Shown here one piece after another: positions 15,974-25,996 of a stretch of 64,000 bases of DNA. Source of the DNA: Flagellimonas taeanensis (GTDB lineage: Bacteria > Bacteroidota > Bacteroidia > Flavobacteriales > Flavobacteriaceae); the NCBI RefSeq assembly GCF_003584105.1, contig NZ_QXFO01000005.1:1-64000 (forward strand). Direction: 5' to 3'. The position numbers and the translations under genes are program-made. The notes under the pieces were generated by a model, which was not told the origin of the DNA, made no database searches, and saw only the letters and a program-made list of their open reading frames with translations. The first letter of the stretch is position 1. Each line of letters begins with the position of its first letter.

Positions 15974-16738
15974 TTAAAAATCACGCTTTTTCAACCAAGC
16001 TTCAAGGATACGGTTAAAGTCCTCGGGGTGCTCCATCATGGGGGCATGGCCGCATTTCTCGATCCAGTACAGGTCGGAATCGGGCAAAAGTTCGTGGAAC
16101 TCCTTGGCCACGTTGGGAGGGGTCACCGTATCGTTCTCGCCCCAAATGATGCACGTGGGGGTATTCATGTGTGGCAGGTCCTTGGACATGTTGTGGCGAA
16201 TGGCACTTTTGGCAATGGCAAGGGTCTTTACCAACTTCATCCTATCGTTCACTGTGGCAAACACCTCGTCCACGATTTCCTTGGTTGCAACTTCGGGATC
16301 GTAAAAGACATCTTGGGCCTTTTTCTTGATGAACTCATAATCACCGCGCTTGGGATATCCGTCCCCCATGGCGCTTTCATAGAGTCCGGAGCTACCGGTA
16401 ATGACGAGTGCTTTTACCATATCTGGGAACATTTTGGTGTGGAGGAGACCAATGTGCCCACCAAGGGAATTGCCCAAAAGGATAACTTCCTTCAATCCTT
16501 TGGCCTCAATGAAGCCCTCCAAAAACTTGGCGAAGTTCTTTACCGTAGTCTTCAGTATGGGCATGTCGTAAATGGGGAGCTCGGGAATCAAGACCTTGTA
16601 GCCCTTGGAGGGAAAATAGTCAGATACGCCCTGAAAATTGCTCAGTCCGCCCATAAGTCCATGAAGGATGATCATGGGGGTTCCCTCGCCCTTTTCTATA
16701 TATCTGTATTTGCCATCCTCAATTAAATGCTCTTCCAT
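15974..16738 (-). CDS. Alpha/beta hydrolase
   Basis: A 254-aa cytoplasmic alpha/beta-fold hydrolase with oxyanion-hole segment HGLMGG (about residues 26-31), nucleophile Ser in GNSLGG, catalytic Asp in IWGENDTVTPP and His in CGHAPMMEHP. The fold resembles carbon-carbon or ester hydrolases of the MhpC/BioH type, but the substrate is not deducible. It is divergent from mraZ. The two are separated by 266 bp that holds promoters for both directions. Confidence 0.85.
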   Translation of the reverse strand: MEEHLIEDGKYRYIEKGEGTPMIILHGLMGGLSNFQGVSDYFPSKGYKVLIPELPIYDMPILKTTVKNFAKFLEGFIEAKGLKEVILLGNSLGGHIGLLHTKMFPDMVKALVITGSSGLYESAMGDGYPKRGDYEFIKKKAQDVFYDPEVATKEIVDEVFATVNDRMKLVKTLAIAKSAIRHNMSKDLPHMNTPTCIIWGENDTVTPPNVAKEFHELLPDSDLYWIEKCGHAPMMEHPEDFNRILEAWLKKRDF

Positions 16739-16764
16739 TAATAGTCAGTTGGTAGTAAGAGGCG

Positions 16765-16772
16765 CAAATATA
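16765..16772 (-). promoter_or_regulatory. Putative -7 box (TATATTTG) for the hydrolase gene
   Basis: An exact TAnnTTTG match on the minus strand, 27 bp upstream of the hydrolase ATG. A clear -33 partner was not seen. Confidence 0.4.
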
Positions 16773-16900
16773 GGCATTTCATGTTACAAAGAATTCAGGT
16801 TTTTGGTACATCGGGAACAAGTTTTTTCGGTTTCCCCAAGATCAGGGAAGTGGACGGGCCTGTTCAAAGGGAACATTTTCTAGGTTCAAAAATTTGTTTT

Positions 16901-16975
16901 TGGGTTAAAAGTGGTGAATTTATTAACAAAAGTGGTACTAAGTGGAGAAATGTGGAAATAAAATCTATATATTTG
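16901..16975 (+). promoter_or_regulatory. mraZ promoter with putative MraZ operator boxes
   Basis: TGG-containing boxes begin at 16901 (TGGGT), 16912, 16933, 16943 and 16953. The last three have an exact 10-bp period (5-nt box plus 5-nt spacer), the known spacing of MraZ boxes. A -7 element TATATTTG lies at 16968-16975, so the boxes overlap the -33 region and MraZ binding would repress its own operon. No other gene is supported in 16739-17004. Confidence 0.65.
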
Positions 16976-17004
16976 AGTTGTATTAAGTAACCAATTGATT
17001 TCTA

Positions 17005-17460
17005 GTGACCCATATCATAGGACAGCATGATTGCAAAGCGGATTCAAAAGGAAGGGTATTGTTGCCCATTTCTTTGAAGAATCAGCTATTGCCTGTCCTG
17101 AAAGAAGGGTTCATTATCAAGAGGTCGGTCTTTCAGCAGTGTCTGGAACTGTATCCCAAACAGGAGTTCGATGCGCTGATGCAAAAGGTGATGAAAAAGA
17201 GCAAGATCAACAGGAAATACGACGCCTTTGTGAGAAACTTTGTGGCCGGGATGAAGGAAGTCGCCATCGACGGGGATTCCGGTAGGTTGCAGATACCCAA
17301 GAACCTGGTGGATTTTGCGGGGATCGACAAGGAAGTGGTGCTCAATGCGGTCTTTGACAAAATTGAGATCTGGGACAAGGACAAGTATGAAAAAGTCTTG
17401 GCCGAAGGGGAGAAGGATTATGCGGATTTGGCCGAAGAGATCTTTGATGACGATGAGTAA
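17005..17460 (+). CDS. mraZ: Transcriptional regulator MraZ
   Basis: A 151-aa protein with two SpoVT/AbrB-like MraZ domains, each with the DxKGR-type DNA-binding signature (ADSKGRVLLP at about 12-21, and DGDSGRLQIPK in the second half). It forms a ring and represses the dcw operon from direct-repeat boxes, candidates for which precede it. The start is a GTG at 17005. The acidic C-terminus (EEIFDDDE) is usual in Flavobacteriia. It is the first gene of the cell division and cell wall cluster and overlaps rsmH by 8 bp. Confidence 0.95.
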   Translation: MTHIIGQHDCKADSKGRVLLPISLKNQLLPVLKEGFIIKRSVFQQCLELYPKQEFDALMQKVMKKSKINRKYDAFVRNFVAGMKEVAIDGDSGRLQIPKNLVDFAGIDKEVVLNAVFDKIEIWDKDKYEKVLAEGEKDYADLAEEIFDDDE

Positions 17461-18355
17461 TGCATATCACAATCCGGTACTGTTGCAAGAGTCGGTGGAC
17501 GGATTGGACATAAAGAAAGATGGGGTGTATGTGGATGTCACCTTTGGTGGTGGAGGGCACTCCAGTGAAATATTGAAACGATTGGGCGAGGGCGGAAAGC
17601 TGTTCGCATTTGATCAAGATGAGGATGCCCTGCAAAATGCGCTGCATGATGACAGGTTCCAATTGATCAACCAGAATTTTCGCTACCTCAAGCAATATCT
17701 AAAGTTCTATGGTATTCGGAAAGTCGATGGAATCTTGGCGGATTTCGGGGTTTCCTCCCATCAGTTCGATGAAGCGACCCGTGGTTTCTCCACTCGGTTC
17801 AATGCGGATCTGGACATGCGTATGAACAAGGGCAATGCCCTGTCGGCCTATGAGGTGATCAACTCCTACCCCCAAGAAGATCTGGCCTCGGTACTGTTCC
17901 AATATGGGGAACTGCGAAATGCAAACGCCATGGCCAAGGCCATTGTGGAGGCAAGGGGAGTCAATCCGATCAAAACCACGGAAGAATTGAAACAGACCTT
18001 GGGCAAGTTTTTGCCCAAGATGAAGGAGAACAAAATTTTGGCCCAGATCTATCAGGCCATTCGGATAGAGGTCAACCAAGAGATAGAGGTGCTGAAGGAG
18101 TTTTTGCTCCAAGTGCCGGAAGTTCTGGAAAAAGGTGGTCGATTGAGCATGATCAGTTACCACTCCCTGGAAGATCGTTTGGTGAAGCGTTTCATACGCG
18201 ACGGACGGTTTGAGGGCGAACCTGAAAAAGATTTTTATGGGAACATCGATGTTCCCTTGAAAAAAGTGGGAGGGCTCATTGTGCCATCCGCAGAAGAAGT
18301 GGCCCGGAACAATAGGGCAAGAAGTGCAAAACTCCGCATTGCGGAACGCATATAG
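17453..18355 (+). CDS. rsmH: 16S rRNA (cytosine(1402)-N(4))-methyltransferase RsmH
   Basis: A 300-aa SAM-dependent methyltransferase that modifies C1402 of 16S rRNA in the decoding centre. The SAM-binding motif DVTFGGGGHS is near residue 24. ADFGVSSHQFD and the C-terminal ISYHSLEDRLVK stretch are diagnostic. The ATG at 17453 (MSNAYHNPVLL) lies inside the end of mraZ. The family consistently begins at this point. It is the second gene of the dcw cluster. Confidence 0.96.
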   Translation: MSNAYHNPVLLQESVDGLDIKKDGVYVDVTFGGGGHSSEILKRLGEGGKLFAFDQDEDALQNALHDDRFQLINQNFRYLKQYLKFYGIRKVDGILADFGVSSHQFDEATRGFSTRFNADLDMRMNKGNALSAYEVINSYPQEDLASVLFQYGELRNANAMAKAIVEARGVNPIKTTEELKQTLGKFLPKMKENKILAQIYQAIRIEVNQEIEVLKEFLLQVPEVLEKGGRLSMISYHSLEDRLVKRFIRDGRFEGEPEKDFYGNIDVPLKKVGGLIVPSAEEVARNNRARSAKLRIAERI

Positions 18356-18360
18356 AAAAA

Positions 18361-18678
18361 ATGAGAAAAGGATTGCTGGACATATTAAAAGGAAAGTTTT
18401 TGGTGAGCGGGGATGCTCCCAAGAACTGGATGTTTTTGTTGTATGCCTCTTTCTTGGCCGCATTGATGATCTCCAGTAGTCATAATGCCGATAAAAAAGT
18501 AATGGAAATAGCCGACTTGAACGAGGAGGTGAGAAAATTGAAAAGCGAGTTTTTTCAAGGAAGGTCCAATGTACAGCAACTCAAGTTGGAGTCCACTTTG
18601 CGAAAAGAAGTGGCGGACAAGGGACTTGTTCCTTCGGAAAACCCACCGAAGAAAATAGTGGTAAAATCAGCGGAATAG
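18361..18678 (+). CDS. ftsL: FtsL-like cell division protein
   Basis: A 105-aa bitopic membrane protein with a transmembrane helix at about residues 22-40 and a coiled-coil periplasmic part (about 42-85). The sequence is very divergent from E. coli FtsL, as is usual in Bacteroidota, so the call rests on topology, size and position between rsmH and ftsI. It would form the FtsQ-FtsB-FtsL type complex that activates septal peptidoglycan synthesis. Its TAG stop shares one base with the GTG start of ftsI. Confidence 0.8.
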   Translation: MRKGLLDILKGKFLVSGDAPKNWMFLLYASFLAALMISSSHNADKKVMEIADLNEEVRKLKSEFFQGRSNVQQLKLESTLRKEVADKGLVPSENPPKKIVVKSAE

Positions 18679-20687
18679 TGGCAATCACCGAAAAAAATAT
18701 CATGAATAGGCTCTACCTGGTCGCAGGTGGACTTCTGGTCATGGCCATTGCCGTGGTGGTGAAGCTGGTGGATATCCAGATGGTGGAAGGTGAAAAGTAC
18801 AAGGAACTTGCCCTGAGCAAGACCGAAAAAATGTTTACCATAGAACCCAATAGGGGCAATCTGTATTCCGAGGATGGTAGCTTATTGGCCGCATCCGTGC
18901 CCAAATATGAAATTAGGTTCGATGCCCAGACAGTGTCCGAAACGAATTTTCAAAATCATGTCGCTGCTCTGTCCGATTCGTTGGGAATCCTTTTCAATAG
19001 ACCTTCTTCCTATTACAGGCAACTGTTCAGAAAGGCCAGGGCCAATGGGAGCAGGTACGAACTGGTGGCCCGTAACGTGGACTATCTGAGTTATGTCCGC
19101 ATCAAACAGTTCCCTCTTTTTAACCTAGGTCCATATAAAGGTGGATTCATCGAAACCCATCGTGTGGTGAGGGAATACCCTTTGGGCAATATGGCGGCCA
19201 GGAGCATTGGTTATGAAAAAGTGGATGAAAACGGGTACTACACCCGTGTAGGTTTGGATGGTGCCTTCGGGGAGACTTATCTGAGGGGCAGGGAAGGAAA
19301 GCGTTTGAAACAAAAAATAGCCAAGGGCCAATGGAAACCCGTGGGTTTGGACAATATTGTGGAGCCGCAGGATGGATTGGACGTGGTGTCCACCATTGAT
19401 GTGAACATACAGGACATTGCCCATCATGAACTTTTGGCACAGTTGGAAAAATATAAGGCAGACCACGGTTGCGTGGTGGTTATGGAGACCAAGACCGGGG
19501 AGGTGAAAGCCATTTCCAATCTGGGTCGCACCTCTGATGGGAAATACTACGAAAAACTGAACTATGCCATAGGAGAATCGCACGAGCCGGGCTCCACTTT
19601 TAAATTGATGTCCCTGGTGGCCGCTTTGGAAGATAAAGTGGTGGATACCAGCACGGTCATCGACACGGAAAAAGGAAGGTACAGGATATACGATGGCGTG
19701 GTAAAGGATTCCAAGTGGGGCGGATATGGGAAGATTTCCACAGCGAGGGCCTTTGCGGTTTCCTCGAACACCGCTTTTGCCAAGATCATCAATGAAAATT
19801 ATAAGGATCAGCCAGCCAAGTTCGTGAACCGTTTGATGAACATGGGGCTGCACAAAAAATTGGACCTGCCCATCATTGGTGAAGGAGATCCCGTAATCCG
19901 ATATCCAGGAGACAAGGGTTGGTCGGGGATATCCCTCGGATGGATGTCCCACGGCTACGAAGTGTCGTTGACTCCTATGCAGACCTTGGCCTTTTACAAC
20001 GCCATTGCCAACGATGGGGAGTTGGTAAAGCCCAGACTGATCAAAGAGGTAAGGGAAGGCAGCAAAGTGGTGAAACGATTTGATAAGGAAGTGCTGAACC
20101 CGTCCATCTGCTCCAAGGAAACCGTGGACAAGGTAAGGCAGCTTATGAAGGATGTGGTGGAGAAAAAATACGGCACTGGGCACGGGCTGTACTCCAAGAA
20201 CTTTTCCATGGCAGGCAAAACAGGGACGGCCCAGAAGAATTACGTGGAAAAAGATCCGGACAAGCTGGCCTATATCTCATCTTTTGTTGGGTATTTTCCA
20301 GCGGACAACCCCAAGTATTCCTGCATCGTGATCATCCATGAACCGGATAAGAGCGAGGGGTATTATGGAGCTGATGTGTCAGGGCCTGTCTTTAAGTCCA
20401 TGGCACAAAAGATACATGCCATCTCTCCTTTGGTGGACGAAGTGGAGACCAAGGAATATGATGATCCTGATCTGGACAAAGCATACGAACAATACTATGC
20501 CATGGCCCAGAAAAAATTTGGGATCGTGCCCAACGTAAAGGGAATGAGTGGAATGGATGCAGTCTCCCTACTCGAAAATTTAGGGCTCGAAGTAGAGGTG
20601 CACGGAAATGGAAAAGTGAAGAAGCAGTCCATAGATCAAGGAACGGACATTAAAAAAGTAAAAAAAATAGTACTGGAGCTTTCATGA
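18678..20687 (+). CDS. ftsI: Septal penicillin-binding protein FtsI (PBP3) with PASTA domain
   Basis: A 669-aa transpeptidase that cross-links septal peptidoglycan in the periplasm. One N-terminal membrane helix (about 10-30) is followed by a dimerisation domain and a transpeptidase domain containing SxxK (STFK), SxN (SSN) and KTG (KTGTAQ). A C-terminal PASTA domain (last 60 residues or so, starting IVPNVKGMSG) is present. The start is a GTG overlapping the ftsL stop by one base. The following murE ATG lies inside the ftsI stop region, so the genes are translationally coupled. Confidence 0.95.
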   Translation: MAITEKNIMNRLYLVAGGLLVMAIAVVVKLVDIQMVEGEKYKELALSKTEKMFTIEPNRGNLYSEDGSLLAASVPKYEIRFDAQTVSETNFQNHVAALSDSLGILFNRPSSYYRQLFRKARANGSRYELVARNVDYLSYVRIKQFPLFNLGPYKGGFIETHRVVREYPLGNMAARSIGYEKVDENGYYTRVGLDGAFGETYLRGREGKRLKQKIAKGQWKPVGLDNIVEPQDGLDVVSTIDVNIQDIAHHELLAQLEKYKADHGCVVVMETKTGEVKAISNLGRTSDGKYYEKLNYAIGESHEPGSTFKLMSLVAALEDKVVDTSTVIDTEKGRYRIYDGVVKDSKWGGYGKISTARAFAVSSNTAFAKIINENYKDQPAKFVNRLMNMGLHKKLDLPIIGEGDPVIRYPGDKGWSGISLGWMSHGYEVSLTPMQTLAFYNAIANDGELVKPRLIKEVREGSKVVKRFDKEVLNPSICSKETVDKVRQLMKDVVEKKYGTGHGLYSKNFSMAGKTGTAQKNYVEKDPDKLAYISSFVGYFPADNPKYSCIVIIHEPDKSEGYYGADVSGPVFKSMAQKIHAISPLVDEVETKEYDDPDLDKAYEQYYAMAQKKFGIVPNVKGMSGMDAVSLLENLGLEVEVHGNGKVKKQSIDQGTDIKKVKKIVLELS

Positions 20688-22147
20688 AGTTGTTGAAGGA
20701 CATATTATATGGTGTGAGCCTTAGTGCGGTGAGCGGGGATACCCATGTCATGGTGAACCATATCCATTTCGATTCGAGAAAAGTGGAGATGGACGATGTG
20801 TTCGTAGCTGTTCGGGGTACCATCACCGATGGGCACAAGTACATCCAAAAAGCGGTGGACTCTGGTGCCAAAGCTGTGGTATGTGAAGAACTACCGGAAT
20901 TGTTGATCAATGGCATTACCTATTTGAAGGTGCCGGATTGCAACAGTGCCTTGGCCATTATGGCTTCCAATTTTTATGGAAACCCGTCAAAAAATCTAAA
21001 ACTGGTCGGGATTACAGGCACCAATGGAAAGACTACGGTAGCCACGTTGCTCTATAACCTTTACAAGAAAGCGGGTTACAAAGCGGGCCTTCTTTCCACC
21101 ATAAAAGTGATGGTAGGAGATAAGGAATATCCTGCGAGCCACACTACCCCAGATGTCATGGCCATTAATGATTATCTGGCAAAGATGAGTGCAGAAGGAG
21201 TGGAATGTTGTTTCATGGAGGTGAGCTCGCACGGCATCCATCAAAAAAGATCGGAAGGTCTGTATTTTGCAGGGGCGGTCTTTACCAATCTATCCCATGA
21301 TCATTTGGATTATCACAAAACCTTTGCAGAATACCGCGATACCAAGAAAAAACTCTTCGATAGTTTGCCCAAGACGGCTTTTGCGTTGGTCAACATCGAT
21401 GACAAAAATGGTTTGGTGATGTTGCAGAACACCAAGGCCAAAAAATACACCTATGCACTGAAATCATATGCCGATTACAGGGCCCAGATATTGGAAAGGC
21501 AGTTCAATGGACAGCTGTTGAAATTGGATGACAATGAACTATGGTCCAGGCTTATAGGGGATTTCAACGCCTATAATATGTTGGCCATCTATGCCGTGGC
21601 GGATCTTTTGGGGCTGGAAAAAATGGAGACCCTGAGGTTAATGAGCGAACTGGAGACGGTGGATGGCAGGTTCCAATACTATATATCAAAAGAAAAAATA
21701 ACGGCAATAGTCGATTATGCCCATACGCCGGACGCACTAAAAAATGTATTGATCACCATCAATGCATTGAGGACTGGAAATGAAAAGGTCATCACCGTAG
21801 TGGGGTGTGGTGGTGACCGCGATAAGTCTAAGCGTCCGGTTATGGGTCATATCGCTTCCGAAATGAGCGACCAGGCCATATTCACATCCGATAACCCCAG
21901 GACAGAGCCCCCGGCAACCATCATTGAGGAAATGGAAAAGGGAGTGGAGGCCCAGAACACCAAAAAAGTATTGTCCATTGAGAACAGAAAGCAGGCCATA
22001 AAGGCGGCTTGCAAGTTGGCCTTGGCCAATGATATCATTCTGGTGGCGGGAAAAGGCCATGAAACCTATCAGGAAACCAACGGTGTGCGGGTGGATTTTG
22101 ATGATTTTAAAGAAGTGAAAGAAGCTCTGGCGAGCCTAAATAAGTAA
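20684..22147 (+). CDS. murE: UDP-MurNAc-tripeptide synthetase MurE (meso-DAP type)
   Basis: Adds the third amino acid to UDP-MurNAc-L-Ala-D-Glu in the cytoplasm. The 487-aa Mur ligase has the P-loop GTNGKTT at about residue 109. The DNPR motif (SDNPRTEPP, about 403) is the known determinant for meso-diaminopimelate rather than lysine, so the cell wall should be DAP-type. It overlaps ftsI by 4 bp (ATGA). An 84-bp gap follows before mraY. Confidence 0.96.
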   Translation: MKLLKDILYGVSLSAVSGDTHVMVNHIHFDSRKVEMDDVFVAVRGTITDGHKYIQKAVDSGAKAVVCEELPELLINGITYLKVPDCNSALAIMASNFYGNPSKNLKLVGITGTNGKTTVATLLYNLYKKAGYKAGLLSTIKVMVGDKEYPASHTTPDVMAINDYLAKMSAEGVECCFMEVSSHGIHQKRSEGLYFAGAVFTNLSHDHLDYHKTFAEYRDTKKKLFDSLPKTAFALVNIDDKNGLVMLQNTKAKKYTYALKSYADYRAQILERQFNGQLLKLDDNELWSRLIGDFNAYNMLAIYAVADLLGLEKMETLRLMSELETVDGRFQYYISKEKITAIVDYAHTPDALKNVLITINALRTGNEKVITVVGCGGDRDKSKRPVMGHIASEMSDQAIFTSDNPRTEPPATIIEEMEKGVEAQNTKKVLSIENRKQAIKAACKLALANDIILVAGKGHETYQETNGVRVDFDDFKEVKEALASLNK

Positions 22148-22194
22148 TTGAATGAAAGAAACAAGAAAAAGGAACATTCATTTGAAGCACCTTC

Positions 22195-22229
22195 TGTCTT
22201 GCGTCTTAGATCTTAAGTCTTATATCTGA
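22195..22229 (+). repeat. Degenerate heptamer run directly before mraY
   Basis: Five consecutive 7-bp units, TGTCTTG, CGTCTTA, GATCTTA, AGTCTTA and TATCTGA, end 2 bp before the mraY ATG. The core TCTTA is kept while the first two bases vary. This is the main content of the longest spacer within the mur/fts operon. Confidence 0.7.
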
Positions 22230-22231
22230 AT

Positions 22232-23452
22232 ATGTTATACTACTTGTTCGAATTTTTGGAGAAACAATACCAACTGCCGGGCGCGGGACTTTTTCGGTTC
22301 CTGACCTTTAGGGCGGCCATGGCCGTGATGTTGTCTCTTCTGATAGCAATGGTATATGGAAAACGAATTATCCTGTTTTTACAGAAAAAGCAAATTGGTG
22401 AGACTGTTCGTGACCTAGGTTTGGAAGGCCAACAGCAAAAAGCGGGAACACCCACCATGGGGGGCATCATCATCATCATCTCGACCTTGCTACCTGTGCT
22501 CTTGTTTGCTGATATCAAGAACATCTATGTGATTCTATTGATAGTCACCACCATATGGATGGGGATCATCGGATTTGTGGACGATTACATCAAGATATTC
22601 AAAAAGGACAAAAAGGGCCTGAAGGGAAGATTCAAGGTCATGGGGCAAGTAGGTCTCGGGCTGATCGTGGGCATCACGCTCTATTTTCACCCTATGGTGA
22701 CCATCAAAGAGAAAGATACCACCACCATTACCGAAAATTTCAAAGTGGAAAAGGTTTTTGGGGAAGAGACCAAGGCGGTCCGTACGAATGTGCCATTCTT
22801 TAAGAACAATGAGTTGGATTATGCCGACTTTATTTCATGGATGGGCGAAGGGATCGAAGACTATGCGTGGCTCATTTTCATCCCAGTGGTCATTTTGATC
22901 GTCACTGCAGTTTCCAATGGGGCCAACCTGACCGATGGTATTGATGGTCTTGCAGCAGGTTCGTCCGCCATCATTGTGCTCACTTTGGGAATCTTTGCAT
23001 GGGTTTCGGGCAACATCCAGTTTTCAAACTATCTGGACATTTTCTATCTGCCCAGAGTAGGGGAATTGGTAGTGTTCATTGCGGCCTTTGTAGGTGCGTT
23101 GGTCGGATTTCTATGGTACAATACCTATCCCGCCCAAGTATTTATGGGCGATACGGGAAGCCTTACCATTGGTGGGGTCATTGCGGTGATAGCCATTATG
23201 GTGAGGAAGGAATTGCTGATTCCCGTATTGTGCGGGATCTTCTTTGCCGAGTCACTGTCGGTGATGTTGCAGGTGGGGTATTTCAAGCATACCAAAAAGA
23301 AATATGGTGAAGGGAAACGGATATTTCTGATGGCTCCTCTGCACCACCATTATCAAAAGAAATTATATCACGAGAGCAAAATAGTGACACGGTTCTGGAT
23401 CATAGGGATTTTATTGGCGGTCATCAGCATCGTCACACTAAAAATTCGATAG
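22232..23452 (+). CDS. mraY: Phospho-MurNAc-pentapeptide transferase MraY
   Basis: A 406-aa polytopic inner-membrane enzyme that transfers phospho-MurNAc-pentapeptide to undecaprenyl phosphate, making lipid I. About ten membrane helices are visible. Catalytic signatures are FVDDYIK (Asp pair), [16 protein letters not shown] and the C-terminal MAPLHHHY. An insertion of roughly 60 residues after the fourth helix (about 155-205) is typical of Bacteroidota MraY. The ATG at 22232 directly follows the heptamer run. Its stop abuts the murD ATG. Confidence 0.96.
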   Translation: MLYYLFEFLEKQYQLPGAGLFRFLTFRAAMAVMLSLLIAMVYGKRIILFLQKKQIGETVRDLGLEGQQQKAGTPTMGGIIIIISTLLPVLLFADIKNIYVILLIVTTIWMGIIGFVDDYIKIFKKDKKGLKGRFKVMGQVGLGLIVGITLYFHPMVTIKEKDTTTITENFKVEKVFGEETKAVRTNVPFFKNNELDYADFISWMGEGIEDYAWLIFIPVVILIVTAVSNGANLTDGIDGLAAGSSAIIVLTLGIFAWVSGNIQFSNYLDIFYLPRVGELVVFIAAFVGALVGFLWYNTYPAQVFMGDTGSLTIGGVIAVIAIMVRKELLIPVLCGIFFAESLSVMLQVGYFKHTKKKYGEGKRIFLMAPLHHHYQKKLYHESKIVTRFWIIGILLAVISIVTLKIR

Positions 23453-24787
23453 ATGGATCGCTTGGTGATACTTGGAGGAGGAGAAAGTGGTGTGGGAACC
23501 GCCATTTTGGGGAAGAAGAAAGGATTTGAAGTCTTTGTCTCGGACAAAGGGGAAATCAAAGAGAAATACAGAGAAGTTCTTGAACATTTTGAGATTGAAT
23601 GGGAGTCTGGCGACCACACGGAGGCCAAGATTTTGAATGCCGATGTGGTGATGAAAAGCCCGGGTATTCCCGATAAGGTGCCATTGGTCAAAGCACTCGT
23701 TGCCAAGGGTATTCCTGTCATTTCGGAAATAGAGTTTGCATCAAAATATACCGATGCGACCCTTATTGGAATCACAGGAAGCAACGGCAAGACCACCACG
23801 ACCATGCTCACCTACCACCTTTTAAAAAATGGAGGTTTAAACGTGGGAATGGCCGGAAACATCGGTGACAGCTTTGCCAAAATGGTAGCGGAGCAAGATT
23901 TTGATCAGTATGTGTTGGAGATCAGCAGCTTTCAGTTGGATGGCATAGTGGATTTCAAACCGCACATTGCCGTGATCACCAACATCACCCCGGACCATTT
24001 GGACCGATATGAGTATCAATTTGAAAACTATATCGCCTCCAAGTTCCGCATCGCCATGAACCAGGACGAAAATGACTACCTGATCTATGATGCCGATGAT
24101 GAAGTCATGGAAAGTTGGTTAAAGAAGAACCCTGTTCAATCCAAATTGGTCCCTTTTTCGGTCAAAAGAAAATTGGAGGAAGGAGCCTGGTTGGAGGATG
24201 AAACGATAAAAATAAAATTAGAACATAAAACCTTGGAAATGAGTACAGATATTTTGGCCTTGGAAGGGCAGCACAACGTAAAGAACACTATGGCCGCAAG
24301 CATGGCCGCCCTCTTGGTGAAGGTCAGGAAAGAGACCATTCGCCAGAGCATCCAGTCCTTTCAGGGAGTGCCGCATAGGCTGGAAAAGGTGTTGAAGATC
24401 AATCATGTGGAGTACATCAACGATTCCAAGGCGACCAATGTCAACGCCACATTCTATGCGCTGGATGGTATTAAAAAGCCCATTGTTTGGATAGCGGGCG
24501 GAGTGGACAAAGGAAACGACTATGCGGAGTTGATGCCCTTGGTAAGGGAAAAGGTGAAGGCCATTATCTGTTTGGGCGTGGACAATACCAAGTTGAAAGA
24601 GTCTTTTGGTAATGTGATAGACCTTATGGTGGAGACCTATTCCATGGAGGAAGCGGTCAAAGTGGCCTACAAGGTGGCGGAACGGGGCGATGCCGTCCTT
24701 TTGTCGCCGGCCTGTGCCAGTTTTGACCTTTTCAAGAACTACGAGGATAGGGGAGACCAATTTAAAGCAGCAATTAAAAATTTGTAG
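23453..24787 (+). CDS. murD: UDP-MurNAc-L-alanine:D-glutamate ligase MurD
   Basis: A 444-aa cytoplasmic Mur ligase that adds D-glutamate. The N-terminal Rossmann-like UDP-binding part begins VILGGGESGVG. The ATP P-loop GSNGKTTTT is at about residue 105. The central domain contains NITPDHLDRY, and the C-terminal domain is normal. Start and stop are contiguous with mraY (TAGATG), and ftsW begins 3 bp after it. Confidence 0.96.
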   Translation: MDRLVILGGGESGVGTAILGKKKGFEVFVSDKGEIKEKYREVLEHFEIEWESGDHTEAKILNADVVMKSPGIPDKVPLVKALVAKGIPVISEIEFASKYTDATLIGITGSNGKTTTTMLTYHLLKNGGLNVGMAGNIGDSFAKMVAEQDFDQYVLEISSFQLDGIVDFKPHIAVITNITPDHLDRYEYQFENYIASKFRIAMNQDENDYLIYDADDEVMESWLKKNPVQSKLVPFSVKRKLEEGAWLEDETIKIKLEHKTLEMSTDILALEGQHNVKNTMAASMAALLVKVRKETIRQSIQSFQGVPHRLEKVLKINHVEYINDSKATNVNATFYALDGIKKPIVWIAGGVDKGNDYAELMPLVREKVKAIICLGVDNTKLKESFGNVIDLMVETYSMEEAVKVAYKVAERGDAVLLSPACASFDLFKNYEDRGDQFKAAIKNL

Positions 24788-24790
24788 AAC

Positions 24791-25996
24791 GTGTTGGCCA
24801 TAGTCAAAAATCTGAAAGGTGATAAAGCCATCTGGGGCGTAGTGGCCCTTTTGGCCCTTTTCTCATTTTTGCCTGTCTATAGTGCAAGTACCAATTTGGT
24901 GTTTGTGAACGATGACGGGACCACATTCGGACACTTGGTGAAACATGCCGTGCTCCTGTTCTTGGGCTTTGGGATCATTTATGCCATCCATAAGATTCCT
25001 ACCCATTATTTTAAGGGGCTTTCCATCATTGCGCTGCCCATTGTGTTGATTTTGCTGGCCTATACTTTGACGGTGGAAACCCGCATTGGTGGGGTCACGG
25101 CAAACCGTTGGATCAAGATTCCTTTAGTGGGGGTCAATTTTCAGACATCCACCTTGGCATCGGTTGTGTTGATGATATGGATTGCTCGGTATCTGACCAA
25201 GATCAAGGATGTAAAGATCACTTTTAAGGAAAGTATTTTACCACTTTGGCTTCCGACGGCCTTGGTGGTGATGCTCATTTTGCCCGAAAACTTTTCAACG
25301 GCGGCCATCATCTGTTTTATGGTGTTGGTGCTGTGCTTTTTGGGTGGATATCCGCTAAAATATCTGTTTGCCATGGTGGGCACGGGAATCGTTTTGGGCG
25401 GTATGTTCATGTTCGTCCTTTTCAAGGCACCCGAAGTGTTGCCAAATAGAGCGGGCACATGGAAATCCAGGATAGAGACCTTTATCCATCCAGAAGAGGC
25501 GGACAAGGATGACCTGCACCAGCTCACACTGGCCCAGATAGCCATCGCCGAAGGGGGCGTAGTGGGCAAAGGGGCCGGAAAGAGCGTCATGAAAAATATG
25601 TTGTCGCAAAGTACCTCGGATTTCATCTTTGCGATCATTATTGAAGAATATGGATTGTTGGGTGGGGGAGCCTTGCTGTTTTTTTACCTGTTGTTGTTAT
25701 TCCGGATCGTGGTGGTGGCACACTCGGCCAAAACAGTATTTTCAAAACTGTTGGTGATCGGGGTCGGGCTGCCCATTGTGTTCCAGGCATTCATCAACAT
25801 GGCCGTGGTGGTGCAGTTGTTTCCGGTAACGGGCCAGCCATTGCCGCTGATCAGCATGGGAGGTACTTCCATATGGATGACCTGCTTGGCGATAGGCATC
25901 GTACTGAGTGCGAGCAATAAGACAGAGAATTTGGAGGAGCAATCCTATGACATAGATGAGACCAACCCTTTAGAAGTATTGAGTGGGCAGTTATAG
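24791..25996 (+). CDS. ftsW: SEDS peptidoglycan glycosyltransferase FtsW
   Basis: A 401-aa inner-membrane SEDS protein that polymerises septal glycan strands together with FtsI. Nine to ten membrane helices are predicted, with the conserved late segment [11 protein letters not shown] near residue 355. The start is a GTG at 24791, immediately followed by TTG. The C-terminal cytoplasmic tail is short and acidic. Its end overlaps the murG start by 14 bp. Confidence 0.93.
   Translation: MLAIVKNLKGDKAIWGVVALLALFSFLPVYSASTNLVFVNDDGTTFGHLVKHAVLLFLGFGIIYAIHKIPTHYFKGLSIIALPIVLILLAYTLTVETRIGGVTANRWIKIPLVGVNFQTSTLASVVLMIWIARYLTKIKDVKITFKESILPLWLPTALVVMLILPENFSTAAIICFMVLVLCFLGGYPLKYLFAMVGTGIVLGGMFMFVLFKAPEVLPNRAGTWKSRIETFIHPEEADKDDLHQLTLAQIAIAEGGVVGKGAGKSVMKNMLSQSTSDFIFAIIIEEYGLLGGGALLFFYLLLLFRIVVVAHSAKTVFSKLLVIGVGLPIVFQAFINMAVVVQLFPVTGQPLPLISMGGTSIWMTCLAIGIVLSASNKTENLEEQSYDIDETNPLEVLSGQL

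Noticed and set aside
16781..16990. 69-codon frame in the mraZ upstream region
   Set aside because: It covers the MraZ boxes and the -7 element; the product has no recognised features.
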